Assembly: GCA_900314975.1 (NCBI GenBank)
Contig: OMXI01000018.1
Span: 25,456 to 89,455 of the forward strand
Direction of reading: 5' to 3'
Source of the DNA: an uncultured Eubacteriales bacterium
GTDB taxonomy: Bacteria > Bacillota > Clostridia > Oscillospirales > Ruminococcaceae
DNA: 64,000 nucleotides
A program made the translations under genes and the position numbers. Of this stretch, positions 35,710 through 44,670 are shown one piece after another; the stretch's first letter is position 1, and every line of letters begins with the position of its first letter. The notes beneath the pieces are model-generated. The model ran no database searches. It was not told the DNA's origin and saw nothing but the letters and a program-made list of their open reading frames with translations.

Positions 35710-36069
35710 TCAGATCATCTCTTCAAGCAGCTGTGCCGCATCACTGACGCACCCTCTGCAAGGGCGCAGCACCGAGCCTGTCAGTCCGCCTTTAAGCTCG
35801 CGGCACATAACGCTCTTGTTCATCTGCCTGAACTTCTCTTCAAGCTGCGCCGCCTTTTCGTCAGCTTGCTCGGGGAACATTCTGCGCAGAACATACTCTG
35901 CCGCAAGCACCGCACCGCACTTGCCCATACGTCCGCCCGCAAACTGCGCAGCCGTGCTTTTAGCCTCTTTCTGCGACAGCCCTGCCTGCTGCGCAAAAGC
36001 GCACAGTACCGCCGCCGAGCAGCTGTAAAAATGCTTGTGGTTCTCCACAGCCTGTTGTGCCAAACTCAT
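35710..36069 (-). CDS. C_GCAxxG_C_C family redox protein
   Basis: A 119-residue Cys-rich protein of the C_GCAxxG_C_C family (PF09719), thought to be redox- or metal-active in anaerobes. The ordered cysteines are visible: HFYSCSAAVLCAFAQQAG, GGRMGKCGAVLAAEYVL, VMCRELKGGLTG and LRPCRGCVSDAA. It follows the BMP gene by 18 bp and is probably the third gene of that transcript. Family members occur beside many unrelated operons, so the link to the receptor is weak. Confidence 0.85.
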   Translation of the reverse strand: MSLAQQAVENHKHFYSCSAAVLCAFAQQAGLSQKEAKSTAAQFAGGRMGKCGAVLAAEYVLRRMFPEQADEKAAQLEEKFRQMNKSVMCRELKGGLTGSVLRPCRGCVSDAAQLLEEMI

Positions 36070-36087
36070 TTTAACCTCCGTCTCCCG

Positions 36088-37296
36088 TCAGTCCGTCACC
36101 GTGATTATGTCCTTCAGCACATAATGGAATGTCGGCGCTGACGATTGCTGGTTCTCAAAATATTCTTTGTTAAGGTCATACGTATCGCTTGGGTCATCTG
36201 GGTCAACACCAATGTAATCCCCCTTGAAAACGTGTATCCTGCCCTTGCTCATGTCATTCACAGCATCATCCACCAGCTTTTTGCAGCCCTTGGGCGCGAT
36301 AGCAGGGTTTATCTCCATCATCTCCACCCAGCCCTCTTTCAAGCCGCCGCTTGCGTCGTTTCCGTTGATTGTGCCCTTGACGTTCTTTTCGATCTTCCTG
36401 TTGTCAAGCACAGCATTTACAGCCGAAATGATGTATTCCGACCAGTCAATGCGGCAGCTTATCAGCGCACTTGTCGGCGCGACGTCCATCATATCCTGAT
36501 TGTAAGCAACGTGATAAACAGGGTACGGCTTGTCAGCGTTTTCGCACGCAATAGCCGAACCTACAGTGTTTGAGTGATGTGAGATAATAACGCAGCCTTC
36601 CTCGATAAGCTGCGCCGCCGCGTCCTTTTCGAGCGAGTAGCTGTTCCACGTGTCAATGTACTTGACCCGCATAGTCGCCTCGGGACACTGCGAGCGCACA
36701 CCCATAAGAAACGCCGTGTAGCCCGAAATTACCTCTGCCACAGGGTACGCCGCCACAAACCCGACGACCGCCTGCTGCTTTGTGATGACCTCGTTGTCTA
36801 TCATCTCCTTGAGCTTTGCGCCTGCGACCATTCCGCTGATGTAGCGCCCCTGATATATCTCGCCCATGAACGTGTGGTAGTTTGACAGCTTTGGCTCGTC
36901 ATTTGCGTTGTCGCACGTCGCCTCGCAGAACTGCACATCAGTGTATTTCTTTGCCGCCGCCTTTGCGGTCTCACCGTAGCCGTAGGAGTTTGTGAAGATT
37001 ATGTCACAGCCTTCCTTTGCAAGCTCCTCTATAACGCTTTGAGCGTCCTCGTACGGTACATTGTTCTTTTCGATAATCTCCACCTTGTCGCCAAGCTCGG
37101 TGCGCAGCCTGTTTGTCGCGCGTATAAAATTCGCACTGTACGGAGTGCTTGCGTCACCGTCGTAAATAAACCCGACTTTTGCATGGTCCTTTGCGCCCGA
37201 GGTCACGCTCTGGATATAATGATAAGCGTAGAAAAGAGAAAGAGCCAGCACAGAAGCGATTATCGCGCATATGATATTAGGTTTTTCTTTGCTCAT
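36088..37296 (-). CDS. BMP/PnrA-family substrate-binding protein, membrane-anchored
   Basis: A 402-residue extracytoplasmic binding protein of the basic membrane protein family, whose known members bind purine nucleosides for ABC import. Characteristic stretches are AKVGFIYDGDASTPYSANFI, CDIIFTNSYGYGETAKAAAK, VGFVAAYPVAEVISGYTAFL and CVIISHHSNTVGSA. The N-terminus is a membrane helix (IICAIIASVLALSLFYAYHY) without a lipobox, so it stays anchored. No permease or ATPase gene is near. The start at 37296 follows AGAGGAAGAGGAAA and lies 20 bp inside the HD-GYP gene, so the two are coupled. A role as ligand-sensing partner of that receptor is inferred. Confidence 0.88.
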   Translation of the reverse strand: MSKEKPNIICAIIASVLALSLFYAYHYIQSVTSGAKDHAKVGFIYDGDASTPYSANFIRATNRLRTELGDKVEIIEKNNVPYEDAQSVIEELAKEGCDIIFTNSYGYGETAKAAAKKYTDVQFCEATCDNANDEPKLSNYHTFMGEIYQGRYISGMVAGAKLKEMIDNEVITKQQAVVGFVAAYPVAEVISGYTAFLMGVRSQCPEATMRVKYIDTWNSYSLEKDAAAQLIEEGCVIISHHSNTVGSAIACENADKPYPVYHVAYNQDMMDVAPTSALISCRIDWSEYIISAVNAVLDNRKIEKNVKGTINGNDASGGLKEGWVEMMEINPAIAPKGCKKLVDDAVNDMSKGRIHVFKGDYIGVDPDDPSDTYDLNKEYFENQQSSAPTFHYVLKDIITVTD

Positions 37297-40200
37297 TTTC
37301 CTCTTCCTCTCCCTTCTGATGATCACCGCGTGCGATAGCATCAAGGTCTATCTTCTTATCATCTATCAGCTTTAAGAAGATGTCCAGAAGCTCGGGGTCA
37401 AACTGCGTTCCCCTGTTCTTTTTCAGCTCATCCAGAACGTAGTCAAAGTCCTGCTGTTTTCTGTATACTCTGTTCGCCGTCATCGCATCAAAAGCGTCTG
37501 CAACAGCGATTATCCTGCCGTAAAGCGGTATCTCGTCACCCTTCAGACCGTCTGGATATCCGCGTCCGTCATATCGCTCGTGGTGGTACCTCGCACCCTC
37601 AACAACGTGGTCAATAAGCGTAAAGTCCTTGAGTATCTCCGCACCCTTTATAACGTGCGATTTCATTATCGCGTATTCCTCATCATCGAGCCTGCCGGGC
37701 TTGTTGAGTACCCTGTCGGGAATAGCTATCTTGCCTATGTCGTGCAAAAGCGCCGCCTTGCGCAGATTTTCGCACTCATCATCGGTAAAGCCGTACTCCT
37801 TTGCTATCAAAGCCGAGTACTCTGAAACACGGTACGAGTGTCTGCTCGTGCGCAGGTCCTTTGCATCGACCGTATTTGCAATAGCAAGGATAGTCTCGTT
37901 GCCCATCTGTACCTGTTTGAGAGCCATTTCCAGCTTTGTCTGCTGAAGCTCCAAGGTGCGCTGCATAGTGCGCCTTGAAATGAACCACGTCAGCCAGCCC
38001 ACAAAGATACCGCCGACGATTATAATGTACAGTCTGAACCAGGTGTTGTCGTAAATCGCCTTTTTCTTTTCAAACTCGTAAGAGCTTTCCTCGATTATCT
38101 TTCCGCTGTCGTCGCGTATAGCTATGCGGAATGTGTAGTTACCCGGCTTTATGTTCGTGTACGGTATCGTCGAAAGCTCGCTTTGCTTAACGTTCGTCCA
38201 ATCGCTGTCAAAGCCCTCAAGCTTGTACGAGACCGTCGGGTCATCAAGCGAGTAGTTTATTATCTCGGGTACAAAGTCTATCTTGACCGTGTCACGCTCG
38301 ACCTTAAATTCAGTTCCGCGCTCGATGCTCATCTGCTTGTCGTCAAGCTTTACCTCGCTGACCATAAGCCTGAAATACTTTTGCTTTAGCACATAGTCGT
38401 CAAGGTTCATCATAAATACTCCGCGCCCCGAAGAAAGATAAACGTTTCTCTCGCTGTCCACCGCGTTCCAAGCATTAGCGGTCAGCGCGCCTACCAGTCC
38501 CGTTTTGGAGTTCAGCACCACGTATTCGGGCGAATCCTGTTCAAGCAGCTGCTTTTTGTTGACCACATAAATGCCCGCACTTCCGGGAACAAGTATGTCG
38601 CCGTTTCCGTCAAGTATAATGTCGTAGTTGTTTGAGTACGGAAAAGCCTTCAGCTGCTTTATGCTGCCCTCTGCCATTGCGCATATGCTGTTTGAGGTAA
38701 CGATATAAATGCTCGCATCATCGGGGTCAAAAACCATTCGCAGTATTACCCCCGAGGTCAGTCCGTCTTTTTTATCAAGCACTCTCTCAACGTTTCCGTC
38801 CTTTATAACAAGGATACCGCTTCCGTCAGTACCCGCGTACAGCGTGCCGTCGGGCGTCTGCAAAAAGCACAGCGTCGGCGTGTGACCCGTCTTTTCATCA
38901 TACGGTATCTTCCCCGTTATCCTATCATTTTTCAGGAAGAACAACCCGTTCGAGCTGCTGATAGCCATAGTTCCGTCCTGCAGCTCCAGACATACTCTCA
39001 CTCGCTCGCCTATCTCTTTAAATCTTTCCGAATAGTTGGTTATCTTGTTGAACCTGTCCGAGCAAACAAGCCCCGCACCGTAGCTGCAAACCCACAGCTT
39101 CTGGTCGCTGTCGGTCATCATGCATCTTATTCGGCTGCCCTGCAGCATCTCGGTGAGGTCATTTTTCATCGTCGTTTGAGCGTCAATGTTGATTATGTCA
39201 AGTCCGTCGTCAGTACCCGCGTAAAGCAGACCGTTTCGTATAGCCGTCGAGTTTACGACCGTCTTTCCAAGACCCGTGTCCGCGTAGATGTCCTTGAACG
39301 ACGAGCGGGAAAGCCGCAGCAGCCCAAGTCTTGAAGATGCAAACCACAGATTTCCCTGATAGTCTGTTATCATGCTTTCGACCGAGTGATCAAATTCGCC
39401 CGTCTCCTGTCTGATGAACACACTGCGCTGATCGATATAGCCTATGCCGCTGTCTGCGCATACCCACGTCATATCGCCCTCACGCATAGGGTAAATGTTG
39501 TTTATCTTGGTCGTTGCATCGCAGAAGGTGTTCTGCCACAGCTTGAGTTCCTCACCTCTTGTAAGATACTTGCTCACCATTCCGTCAGTAGTCCCGATGT
39601 ATACCGAGCCTTCATCGTCAAACGCGCAGGCGGATATCTTTCTGCCGCCGTATGCCGCAGTGATTTTGTTTGTCACCTTGCCGCCCTTTAGTATAAAAAG
39701 CTCACCCGTGTTGCTCACAGCCGCTATCCTGCCGCTCTGGTCAGCGCTCATGCGGTCAACATAGCCAATGTCCTCAAGCTTGTCGCTCACCGACATTCCT
39801 ATCTTCATTTCCATGGTGACTATGCCTTCGGATGTGCCGATATAGTATTCGCCCGTCGAGCTTTGAATGATAGAGCGTATCGAGTCCGAGGGCAGACCGT
39901 TTTTAGAGTTGATAACGTTAGCGACCTTTTCATTTATCACGATAACAACGCCGTTGTCGTTCGTGCCTATCCACAAACGACCCTCGCTGTCAACGTAAAG
40001 GCAGTTGACGTTTCTTACCTCCTCAATGTCCGACCTCAAAACGAACTCGCTTCCGTTGTACCTGTAAAGTCCCGCGTAAGTGCCTATCCACAGCACGCCC
40101 TCGTTTGTCTGCGCGATAGCGTTCGCATGACCGCTGGACAAACCGTTTGAACCGTCATACACAGTCTGTATGTAAGCAGTGCTCATTCCCTGCCCCTGCG

Positions 40201-40864
40201 CAGAAACGCTGTTGCCTGCAAATCCAAAATTCGCCGTCACAAATACTGCTATCGCCGCAGTTATCGCCGCCGCAGACTTTGCAGCCGCTTCAGCCTTTTT
40301 CAGCTTTCTTTTGCGGTGCGCCCTTACCAGCTTTATCAGCAAATACATAGCTATCGACGTGAACAGCTTGTCGGGGAACTCAATGTAAAACTCACCGATA
40401 AGCCCCGCAGGATACTTGTTCAAGCCGTTTTCCATAAGCATATCCATAGCGCCGTTTCCCCACATATTGCCCGTGTCGCCGCCGTAGAATATGAAGTTGA
40501 TTATCGCCGACATTACCGCGCAGCCCGTAGTTACCGCGCCCGAAAGAGTCATAGTGTAAAAGAACGTGTCAAAGTATCTCTTCCTCGAAAAGTATCCCAC
40601 ACTCAAGCCTATAAAAATGCTCACGACCATATACAGCGCCGCGCCCTTTGCCCAGAACGAGAATATGATGTTCGCCGAAACACCTACGATAGCGCCCGGT
40701 ATCGGACCCATAGTGTACGCCGCAAAGAACGTGCCGTATGAATCGAACCAACCCGGCAGCGAAAACTTGCTTGCCAGTTCGCGCCCGAAATAGTTGGCGT
40801 AAATGCAAAGCAGAAGTATTACTATCGTACGCAGATACGATGATAATGTACTTTTTTTATTCAC
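37277..40864 (-). CDS. Membrane receptor: S-component-like domain, propeller, Y_Y_Y and HD-GYP
   Basis: A 1195-residue protein in five parts. Residues about 10-190 are a multi-helix membrane domain resembling substrate-binding (S) components of ECF vitamin transporters (WFDSYGTFFAAYTMGPIPGA). A further helix leads to an extracytoplasmic two-component-regulator propeller (about 225-800, repeats such as GVLWIGTYAGLYRYNG and EGRLWIGTNDNGVVI). Next come a Y_Y_Y domain (about 830-920, YKLEGFDSDWTNV), a membrane helix (about 935-955) and a coiled segment. The HD-GYP phosphodiesterase at about 985-1160 shows LLHDIGKIAIPD, YHHERYDGRGYPDGLKGDEI. It should degrade cyclic di-GMP on an external signal. 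The GTG start at 40864 follows AAAAGGAG. Confidence 0.88.
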   Translation of the reverse strand: MNKKSTLSSYLRTIVILLLCIYANYFGRELASKFSLPGWFDSYGTFFAAYTMGPIPGAIVGVSANIIFSFWAKGAALYMVVSIFIGLSVGYFSRKRYFDTFFYTMTLSGAVTTGCAVMSAIINFIFYGGDTGNMWGNGAMDMLMENGLNKYPAGLIGEFYIEFPDKLFTSIAMYLLIKLVRAHRKRKLKKAEAAAKSAAAITAAIAVFVTANFGFAGNSVSAQGQGMSTAYIQTVYDGSNGLSSGHANAIAQTNEGVLWIGTYAGLYRYNGSEFVLRSDIEEVRNVNCLYVDSEGRLWIGTNDNGVVIVINEKVANVINSKNGLPSDSIRSIIQSSTGEYYIGTSEGIVTMEMKIGMSVSDKLEDIGYVDRMSADQSGRIAAVSNTGELFILKGGKVTNKITAAYGGRKISACAFDDEGSVYIGTTDGMVSKYLTRGEELKLWQNTFCDATTKINNIYPMREGDMTWVCADSGIGYIDQRSVFIRQETGEFDHSVESMITDYQGNLWFASSRLGLLRLSRSSFKDIYADTGLGKTVVNSTAIRNGLLYAGTDDGLDIINIDAQTTMKNDLTEMLQGSRIRCMMTDSDQKLWVCSYGAGLVCSDRFNKITNYSERFKEIGERVRVCLELQDGTMAISSSNGLFFLKNDRITGKIPYDEKTGHTPTLCFLQTPDGTLYAGTDGSGILVIKDGNVERVLDKKDGLTSGVILRMVFDPDDASIYIVTSNSICAMAEGSIKQLKAFPYSNNYDIILDGNGDILVPGSAGIYVVNKKQLLEQDSPEYVVLNSKTGLVGALTANAWNAVDSERNVYLSSGRGVFMMNLDDYVLKQKYFRLMVSEVKLDDKQMSIERGTEFKVERDTVKIDFVPEIINYSLDDPTVSYKLEGFDSDWTNVKQSELSTIPYTNIKPGNYTFRIAIRDDSGKIIEESSYEFEKKKAIYDNTWFRLYIIIVGGIFVGWLTWFISRRTMQRTLELQQTKLEMALKQVQMGNETILAIANTVDAKDLRTSRHSYRVSEYSALIAKEYGFTDDECENLRKAALLHDIGKIAIPDRVLNKPGRLDDEEYAIMKSHVIKGAEILKDFTLIDHVVEGARYHHERYDGRGYPDGLKGDEIPLYGRIIAVADAFDAMTANRVYRKQQDFDYVLDELKKNRGTQFDPELLDIFLKLIDDKKIDLDAIARGDHQKGEEEENEQRKT

Positions 40865-40915
40865 AGTAAGCTCCTTTTCCAAATAGTAGACAATTGTTAT
40901 GTATACCTAATATGA

Positions 40916-40944
40916 ATTATAGCATATTCAAAGAATTTTTTCAA
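40916..40944 (-). promoter_or_regulatory. Promoter of the HD-GYP/BMP operon
   Basis: Minus-strand TTGAAA (40939-40944) and TATAAT (40916-40921) with a 17-bp spacer, about 50 bp before the GTG start. Confidence 0.8.
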
Positions 40945-40980
40945 TACTTTGTCATATATTTTATACATTAAACTAATGTA

Positions 40981-41077
40981 AATCAGAATTTGCGCTTCAA
41001 GAAGCAAGAGCGCTTCGCTTTTCAGAAGCAAGAAGCAAGACAAGGTGATTCTTGCCTCTTGCCTCTGATTTTCTTGC
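40981..41077. repeat. Palindromic element of GAAGCAA heptads
   Basis: Units of AGAAGCA/GAAGCAA form the left arm, interrupted by GAGCGCTTCGCTTTTC. The right arm carries the complement (TTGCCTC, TTGCCTC, TTTTCTTGC). It begins with AATCAGAATTTGCGC, similar to the outer repeat of the element at 24939. It fills the gap between the methyltransferase gene and the HD-GYP promoter. Confidence 0.6.
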
Positions 41078-41089
41078 ATCCAGAGGCGC

Positions 41090-41122
41090 AAAAAGAGCAA
41101 GGATTTTTCTTCCCTGCTCTTT
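41090..41122 (-). terminator. Terminator after the methyltransferase gene
   Basis: AAAGAGCAGGG and CCTTGCTCTTT pair on the minus strand, followed by TTTGCGC. It abuts the stop codon. Confidence 0.7.
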
Positions 41123-41922
41123 CATCTTATTGCCTTGTAGTTTATTTCTGCGTACTTGGGCAGTCTGCGCTCAAAGCTTTCAAGCACTGCACTTTCGGCT
41201 GTTTTTGCCAGCACGATAAAATACTTTCTGTACTGCTCGATTATGTAGACCGCACCGAACGGCGCCTGAATACTCTGCGCAAAGGCGCGTATCTGCGCTA
41301 TTGACACCCGAAACGAGTTTATCACCGCAAGTCCGCCCTCGTCAAGCAGGTCAAACACCTGCGAAACATAGCCTTGCGTGTAAACATCGGGATGGATCAT
41401 ATCCGCAACGTATATGTCGGTGTACACCAGCCCGAAACGGCGCTTCCCTGCGTTTTTGCGCACATATTCAAACCCGTCGCCGCAGACAAGCTCAAAGCGC
41501 GAGCGCATCTGCTCGTTAAAAAAGAACCTGTTTGCAATGTCCACAAACTGCTGCGAGTATTCAACGCCGACCACTTCGCACTTTGAAAAGTGCAGCACCA
41601 CAAACCGCGGTATCGTGCAGCCTGCGCACCCAAGCACCAGCGCACTTTCAAGACCGCGCTTTCCAAAGTACGCATCTATAAGCCTTTGCGACACCTGATA
41701 AACAGGCTGGAAATGCCGCCGCGGATTTTTATACACAGCCGAGTAAATGTACGAGCCGTTGTTGTCAAACTCAATAGCAAGCGCATCCGAGCCATGAAAA
41801 ACAGGGAAAGTATACTGCACTATCTGATAGCGCACATCGCTGCCCTCGTCCTCGCTGCGCACCGTTTCGAGAATGGTTCTTCTGCCGTATTTTCTTATCT
41901 TGTCAATGTCTGCTTTTTTCAT
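41122..41922 (-). CDS. Spermidine synthase-like class I methyltransferase
   Basis: A 266-residue Rossmann-fold protein like spermidine synthases and related SAM-dependent methyltransferases. The cofactor-binding glycine motif is LVLGCAGCTIPRFV, unusual in its two Cys, followed by the acidic strand end VVGVEYSQQF, then VCGDGFEYV and the active-site strand FGLVYTDIYVADMI. It may be a spermidine synthase homologue or an unrelated methyltransferase; the N-terminal beta domain (residues about 10-85) favours the first. No other polyamine gene is adjacent. The ATG at 41922 is preferred over the GTG at 41931 by spacing to GGTGGG. Confidence 0.75.
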   Translation of the reverse strand: MKKADIDKIRKYGRRTILETVRSEDEGSDVRYQIVQYTFPVFHGSDALAIEFDNNGSYIYSAVYKNPRRHFQPVYQVSQRLIDAYFGKRGLESALVLGCAGCTIPRFVVLHFSKCEVVGVEYSQQFVDIANRFFFNEQMRSRFELVCGDGFEYVRKNAGKRRFGLVYTDIYVADMIHPDVYTQGYVSQVFDLLDEGGLAVINSFRVSIAQIRAFAQSIQAPFGAVYIIEQYRKYFIVLAKTAESAVLESFERRLPKYAEINYKAIR

Positions 41923-41935
41923 AATGCCCACCGAC

Positions 41936-41962
41936 TAAAAACGGGCGGAACAAATCCGCCCG
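41936..41962 (-). terminator. Terminator after the DUF1508 gene
   Basis: CGGGCGGA and TCCGCCCG pair perfectly around TTTGT, followed on the minus strand by TTTTTAG. Confidence 0.85.
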
Positions 41963-41977
41963 CTGTTTGTTTTATCC

Positions 41978-42352
41978 TTACTCTGCCACCTCAACAGGTG
42001 CGTCCGCAGCGTTCTTTCTGACGCTTTCTATGCCGTTTTTGCAGGCAGCCTTTGTTGTATAGCCCTCGCCCGCAGCGATGACCTGACCGTTTGTAGCTTT
42101 CAGGCGGAAACGTGTTTCACCTTTTTTGTCGGTGTACATTTCAAACTTCGGGCACTTTGCGGTCTCGAAATTCTCGACCGTCTGGTCTTCAAAATTAGCG
42201 GCAGGTGCGTTCTTTGCAACACTTGCGCAGCCGTTTTTAGCAGAATCAAGACTGCTGAAAACCTCGCCGCCGATAGCGATTACCTCGCCGTTGCCCGCCT
42301 TGAGCGACCACGTAAAACCTGTAGCTGTCTTTTTAACAACAAACTTTCCCAT
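41978..42352 (-). CDS. DUF1508 (YegP-like) protein, two tandem repeats
   Basis: A 124-residue soluble protein made of two copies of the DUF1508/YegP fold: residues about 2-50 (GKFVVKKTATGFTWSLKAGN, GEVIAIGGEVFSSLDSAKNG) and about 68-115 (YTDKKGETRFRLKATNGQVI, AAGEGYTTKAACKNGIESV). Family function is unknown; members are small and often abundant. The start at 42352 follows GTGAGGTC. It is monocistronic with a consensus promoter at 42553 and a leader carrying six palindromes at a 22-bp period, so it is probably tightly regulated. Confidence 0.9.
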   Translation of the reverse strand: MGKFVVKKTATGFTWSLKAGNGEVIAIGGEVFSSLDSAKNGCASVAKNAPAANFEDQTVENFETAKCPKFEMYTDKKGETRFRLKATNGQVIAAGEGYTTKAACKNGIESVRKNAADAPVEVAE

Positions 42353-42389
42353 TGAAGATGACCTCACTTTCGTTGATTAAATTGTTTAA

Positions 42390-42513
42390 CTACCGAGCGG
42401 TAGTCATTTGCCTACCGAACGGTCGTATTTTGGCTACCGAGCGGTAGTTATTTACCTACCGATCGGTCGTATTTTGGCTACCGATTGGTAGTCATTTGGC
42501 TACCGAGCGGTAG
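42390..42513. repeat. Six palindromic operator-like repeats, 22-bp period
   Basis: CTACCG-NN-CGGTAG or a close variant occurs at 42390, 42412, 42434, 42456, 42478 and 42500, each 14 bp long and each start exactly 22 bp after the last. The spacers are 8-bp AT-rich sequences of the type TCATTTGG/TATTTTGG. Copies 2 and 4 end CGGTCG; copy 5 has TTGG in place of CGG. The palindrome resembles TetR-family operators. All six lie between the DUF1508 transcription start and its ribosome site. Confidence 0.92.
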
Positions 42514-42552
42514 TTTGCGCGGTGCAGCAGACAGTTTGCTGCCATTACAGAC

Positions 42553-42581
42553 AGTATAATACAGTTTGTCCTTTTTGTCAA
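42553..42581 (-). promoter_or_regulatory. Promoter of the DUF1508 gene
   Basis: Minus-strand TTGACA (42576-42581) and TATACT (42553-42558) with a 17-bp spacer. The palindrome array starts about 40 bp downstream of the -10. Confidence 0.85.
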
Positions 42582-42681
42582 CAAACGTGTAACGATTTGT
42601 ACATTTATGTGCATTACCCGCACTGCAAATTATCTATTTTCACAACAAATTGAATTGCCGCCGCGAGATATAAATCTGCAA

Positions 42682-42710
42682 ACAAAAAAGCGCGGAAGTC
42701 CGCGCCTTTT
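42682..42710 (-). terminator. Terminator of the trp operon
   Basis: GCGCGGA and TCCGCGC pair around CT on the minus strand, followed by TTTTTTG, just after trpA. Confidence 0.85.
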
Positions 42711-42714
42711 GTGA

Positions 42715-43485
42715 TTATCTGATTGCGTCTTTCATCTGCTTTACAAATTCCCCCACGGGCTTTGCAGAATCCTTACCGTGCTGTGCTATTTTGCGAACTA
42801 TCGCAGAGCCGACTATTACGCCGTCTGCGAACTGCGACATATTCTTTGCCTGCTCGGGATTTGAAATACCAAAGCCGACTGCGCACGGAATGTCCGTATT
42901 TTCGCGGATAACGCTTACCAGCTTGGAGATATCGGTGGTTATCTGCGAGCGCTCGCCCGTTACGCCGAGCGAGGAAACTATGTAGATAAAGCCGTCTGCG
43001 TCTTTAGCTATCATTGCGACCCTGTCGGCGGAGGTAGGTGCGATAAGCGAAATGAGGTCAACGCCGTACTGCCTGCAAATCGGCAGGAACTCGTCCTTTT
43101 CCTCAAAGGGAAGGTCGGGCAGGATAATGCCGTCGATACCTATCTGCTGACAGGTGCTGATAAACCTTTCAGCGCCGTAGGAAAATACTACGTTTGAGTA
43201 GGTCATAAACACAAGCGGAACGCTCACGTCTTTGCGAAGCTCGCGCACAAAATCAAATATCTTATCGGTAGTCACGCCGCCGGAAAGTGCGCGGATATTA
43301 GCGCCCTGGATCACGGGTCCTTCGGCGGTCGGGTCGGAAAAAGGTATGCCAAGCTCGATAAGGTCTGCGCCGTTCGCTGCCATTTCGCGCACGATCTTTC
43401 CCGTTGTTTCAAGGTCGGGATCGCCGCAGGTGATAAAAGGAATGAACGCCTTGCCGCCCTCAAAAGCCTTTGCTATATTACTCAT
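42715..43485 (-). CDS. trpA: Tryptophan synthase alpha subunit
   Basis: This subunit cleaves indole-3-glycerol phosphate to indole and glyceraldehyde 3-phosphate. The 256-residue TIM barrel has the catalytic Glu region [19 protein letters not shown] and the catalytic Asp region [17 protein letters not shown]; the phosphate-binding end is [13 protein letters not shown]. Its start overlaps trpB by 8 bp, as expected for partners of one complex. It is the last gene of the operon. Confidence 0.97.
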   Translation of the reverse strand: MSNIAKAFEGGKAFIPFITCGDPDLETTGKIVREMAANGADLIELGIPFSDPTAEGPVIQGANIRALSGGVTTDKIFDFVRELRKDVSVPLVFMTYSNVVFSYGAERFISTCQQIGIDGIILPDLPFEEKDEFLPICRQYGVDLISLIAPTSADRVAMIAKDADGFIYIVSSLGVTGERSQITTDISKLVSVIRENTDIPCAVGFGISNPEQAKNMSQFADGVIVGSAIVRKIAQHGKDSAKPVGEFVKQMKDAIR

Positions 43486-44668
43486 TGATATCCTCCCCTC
43501 TGTATCTTGCGATAGCTGCGCAGTCCTTGTCGCCTCTGCCTGAAATGGTGACGATGATTATTTTATCCTTGTCCATTGTCGGCGCAAGTTTCATAGCGTA
43601 AGCTACTGCGTGTGCGGATTCTATTGCGGGAATTATGCCCTCGGTGCGCGAAAGGAACTCAAAGGCATCGACTGCCTCGTCGTCGGTAACGGGGACATAC
43701 TCTGCTCTGCCGATATCGTGCAGGTGAGCGTGCTCGGGTCCTACGCCGGGGTAATCAAGTCCTGCGGAGATAGAATAAACGGGCGCTATCTGACCGAACT
43801 CGTCCTGGCAGAAATAGGACTTCATGCCGTGGAAGATACCGAGTCTGCCTGTATTGACGGTAGCAGCAGTTTCAAAGGTATCTATACCTCTGCCCGCAGC
43901 CTCGCAGCCGATAAGGCGAACGTCCTTGTCGCCTATGAAATTATAAAAGCTGCCTATGGCATTTGAGCCGCCGCCCACGCAGGCGATCACAGCATCGGGC
44001 AGTCTGCCCTCGTATTCAAGTATCTGCTCTCTTGCCTCTTTTGAAATGACCGACTGAAAATCGCGCACGATAGTCGGGAACGGGTGCGGTCCCATTACGG
44101 AGCCAAGGCAATAGTGGGTATCGTCGATTCTGCTCGTCCACTCGCGCATAGCCTCGGAAACGGCGTCTTTGAGCGTTGCGGTGCCACTTGTGACGGGCAC
44201 TACCTTTGAGCCGAGCAGCCGCATACGGTAGACGTTGAGCGCCTGTCTCTTTGTATCCTCCTCGCCCATAAACACTACACATTCCATACCCAGCAGTGCC
44301 GCAGCCGTAGCTGTTGCAACGCCGTGCTGACCTGCGCCTGTTTCGGCGATAAGTCTTGTTTTGCCCATTTTCTTGGCAAGCAGCGCCTGACCCAGCACGT
44401 TGTTTATTTTGTGCGAGCCTGTATGGTTGAGATCCTCGCGCTTGAGGTATATCTTTGCGCCGCCCAGCGTTTTTGTCAGCTTATCGGCATAGTAAAGCAG
44501 CGACGGTCTGCCAGCGTAGTTTGCGAGCAGGTCGTTAAGCTCGCGCACGAAATCGGGGTCATTCTTGTAATGCTCGTAGGCTTGTTCAAGCTCGATGACC
44601 GCGTTCATCAGCGTTTCGGGGATATACTGTCCGCCGTGTATACCGAAACGTCCCTTGGGGTTTGTCAT
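43478..44668 (-). CDS. trpB: Tryptophan synthase beta subunit
   Basis: This PLP enzyme condenses indole and serine to tryptophan. It has 396 residues, the standard TrpB1 length. The PLP lysine lies in [19 protein letters not shown], the catalytic Glu in [10 protein letters not shown], and the phosphate loop in [10 protein letters not shown]. It is preceded by GGAAAGATAAAA and lies two bases after trpF. No anomaly is seen. Confidence 0.97.
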   Translation of the reverse strand: MTNPKGRFGIHGGQYIPETLMNAVIELEQAYEHYKNDPDFVRELNDLLANYAGRPSLLYYADKLTKTLGGAKIYLKREDLNHTGSHKINNVLGQALLAKKMGKTRLIAETGAGQHGVATATAAALLGMECVVFMGEEDTKRQALNVYRMRLLGSKVVPVTSGTATLKDAVSEAMREWTSRIDDTHYCLGSVMGPHPFPTIVRDFQSVISKEAREQILEYEGRLPDAVIACVGGGSNAIGSFYNFIGDKDVRLIGCEAAGRGIDTFETAATVNTGRLGIFHGMKSYFCQDEFGQIAPVYSISAGLDYPGVGPEHAHLHDIGRAEYVPVTDDEAVDAFEFLSRTEGIIPAIESAHAVAYAMKLAPTMDKDKIIIVTISGRGDKDCAAIARYRGEDINE

Positions 44669-44670
44669 TT

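Noticed and set aside
36088-37296. Component of a nucleoside ABC importer
   Set aside because: No permease or ATPase gene lies nearby and the protein lacks a lipobox, keeping a membrane helix instead.
37277-40864. Histidine kinase of the hybrid propeller type
   Set aside because: The propeller and Y_Y_Y domains are typical of such kinases, but the C-terminus has HD-GYP motifs and no His-kinase or ATP-binding motifs.
42390-42513. CRISPR array
   Set aside because: The repeat is a 14-bp palindrome with near-constant 8-bp spacers at a 22-bp period; CRISPR repeats and spacers are longer and spacers are unrelated to each other. No cas gene is present.
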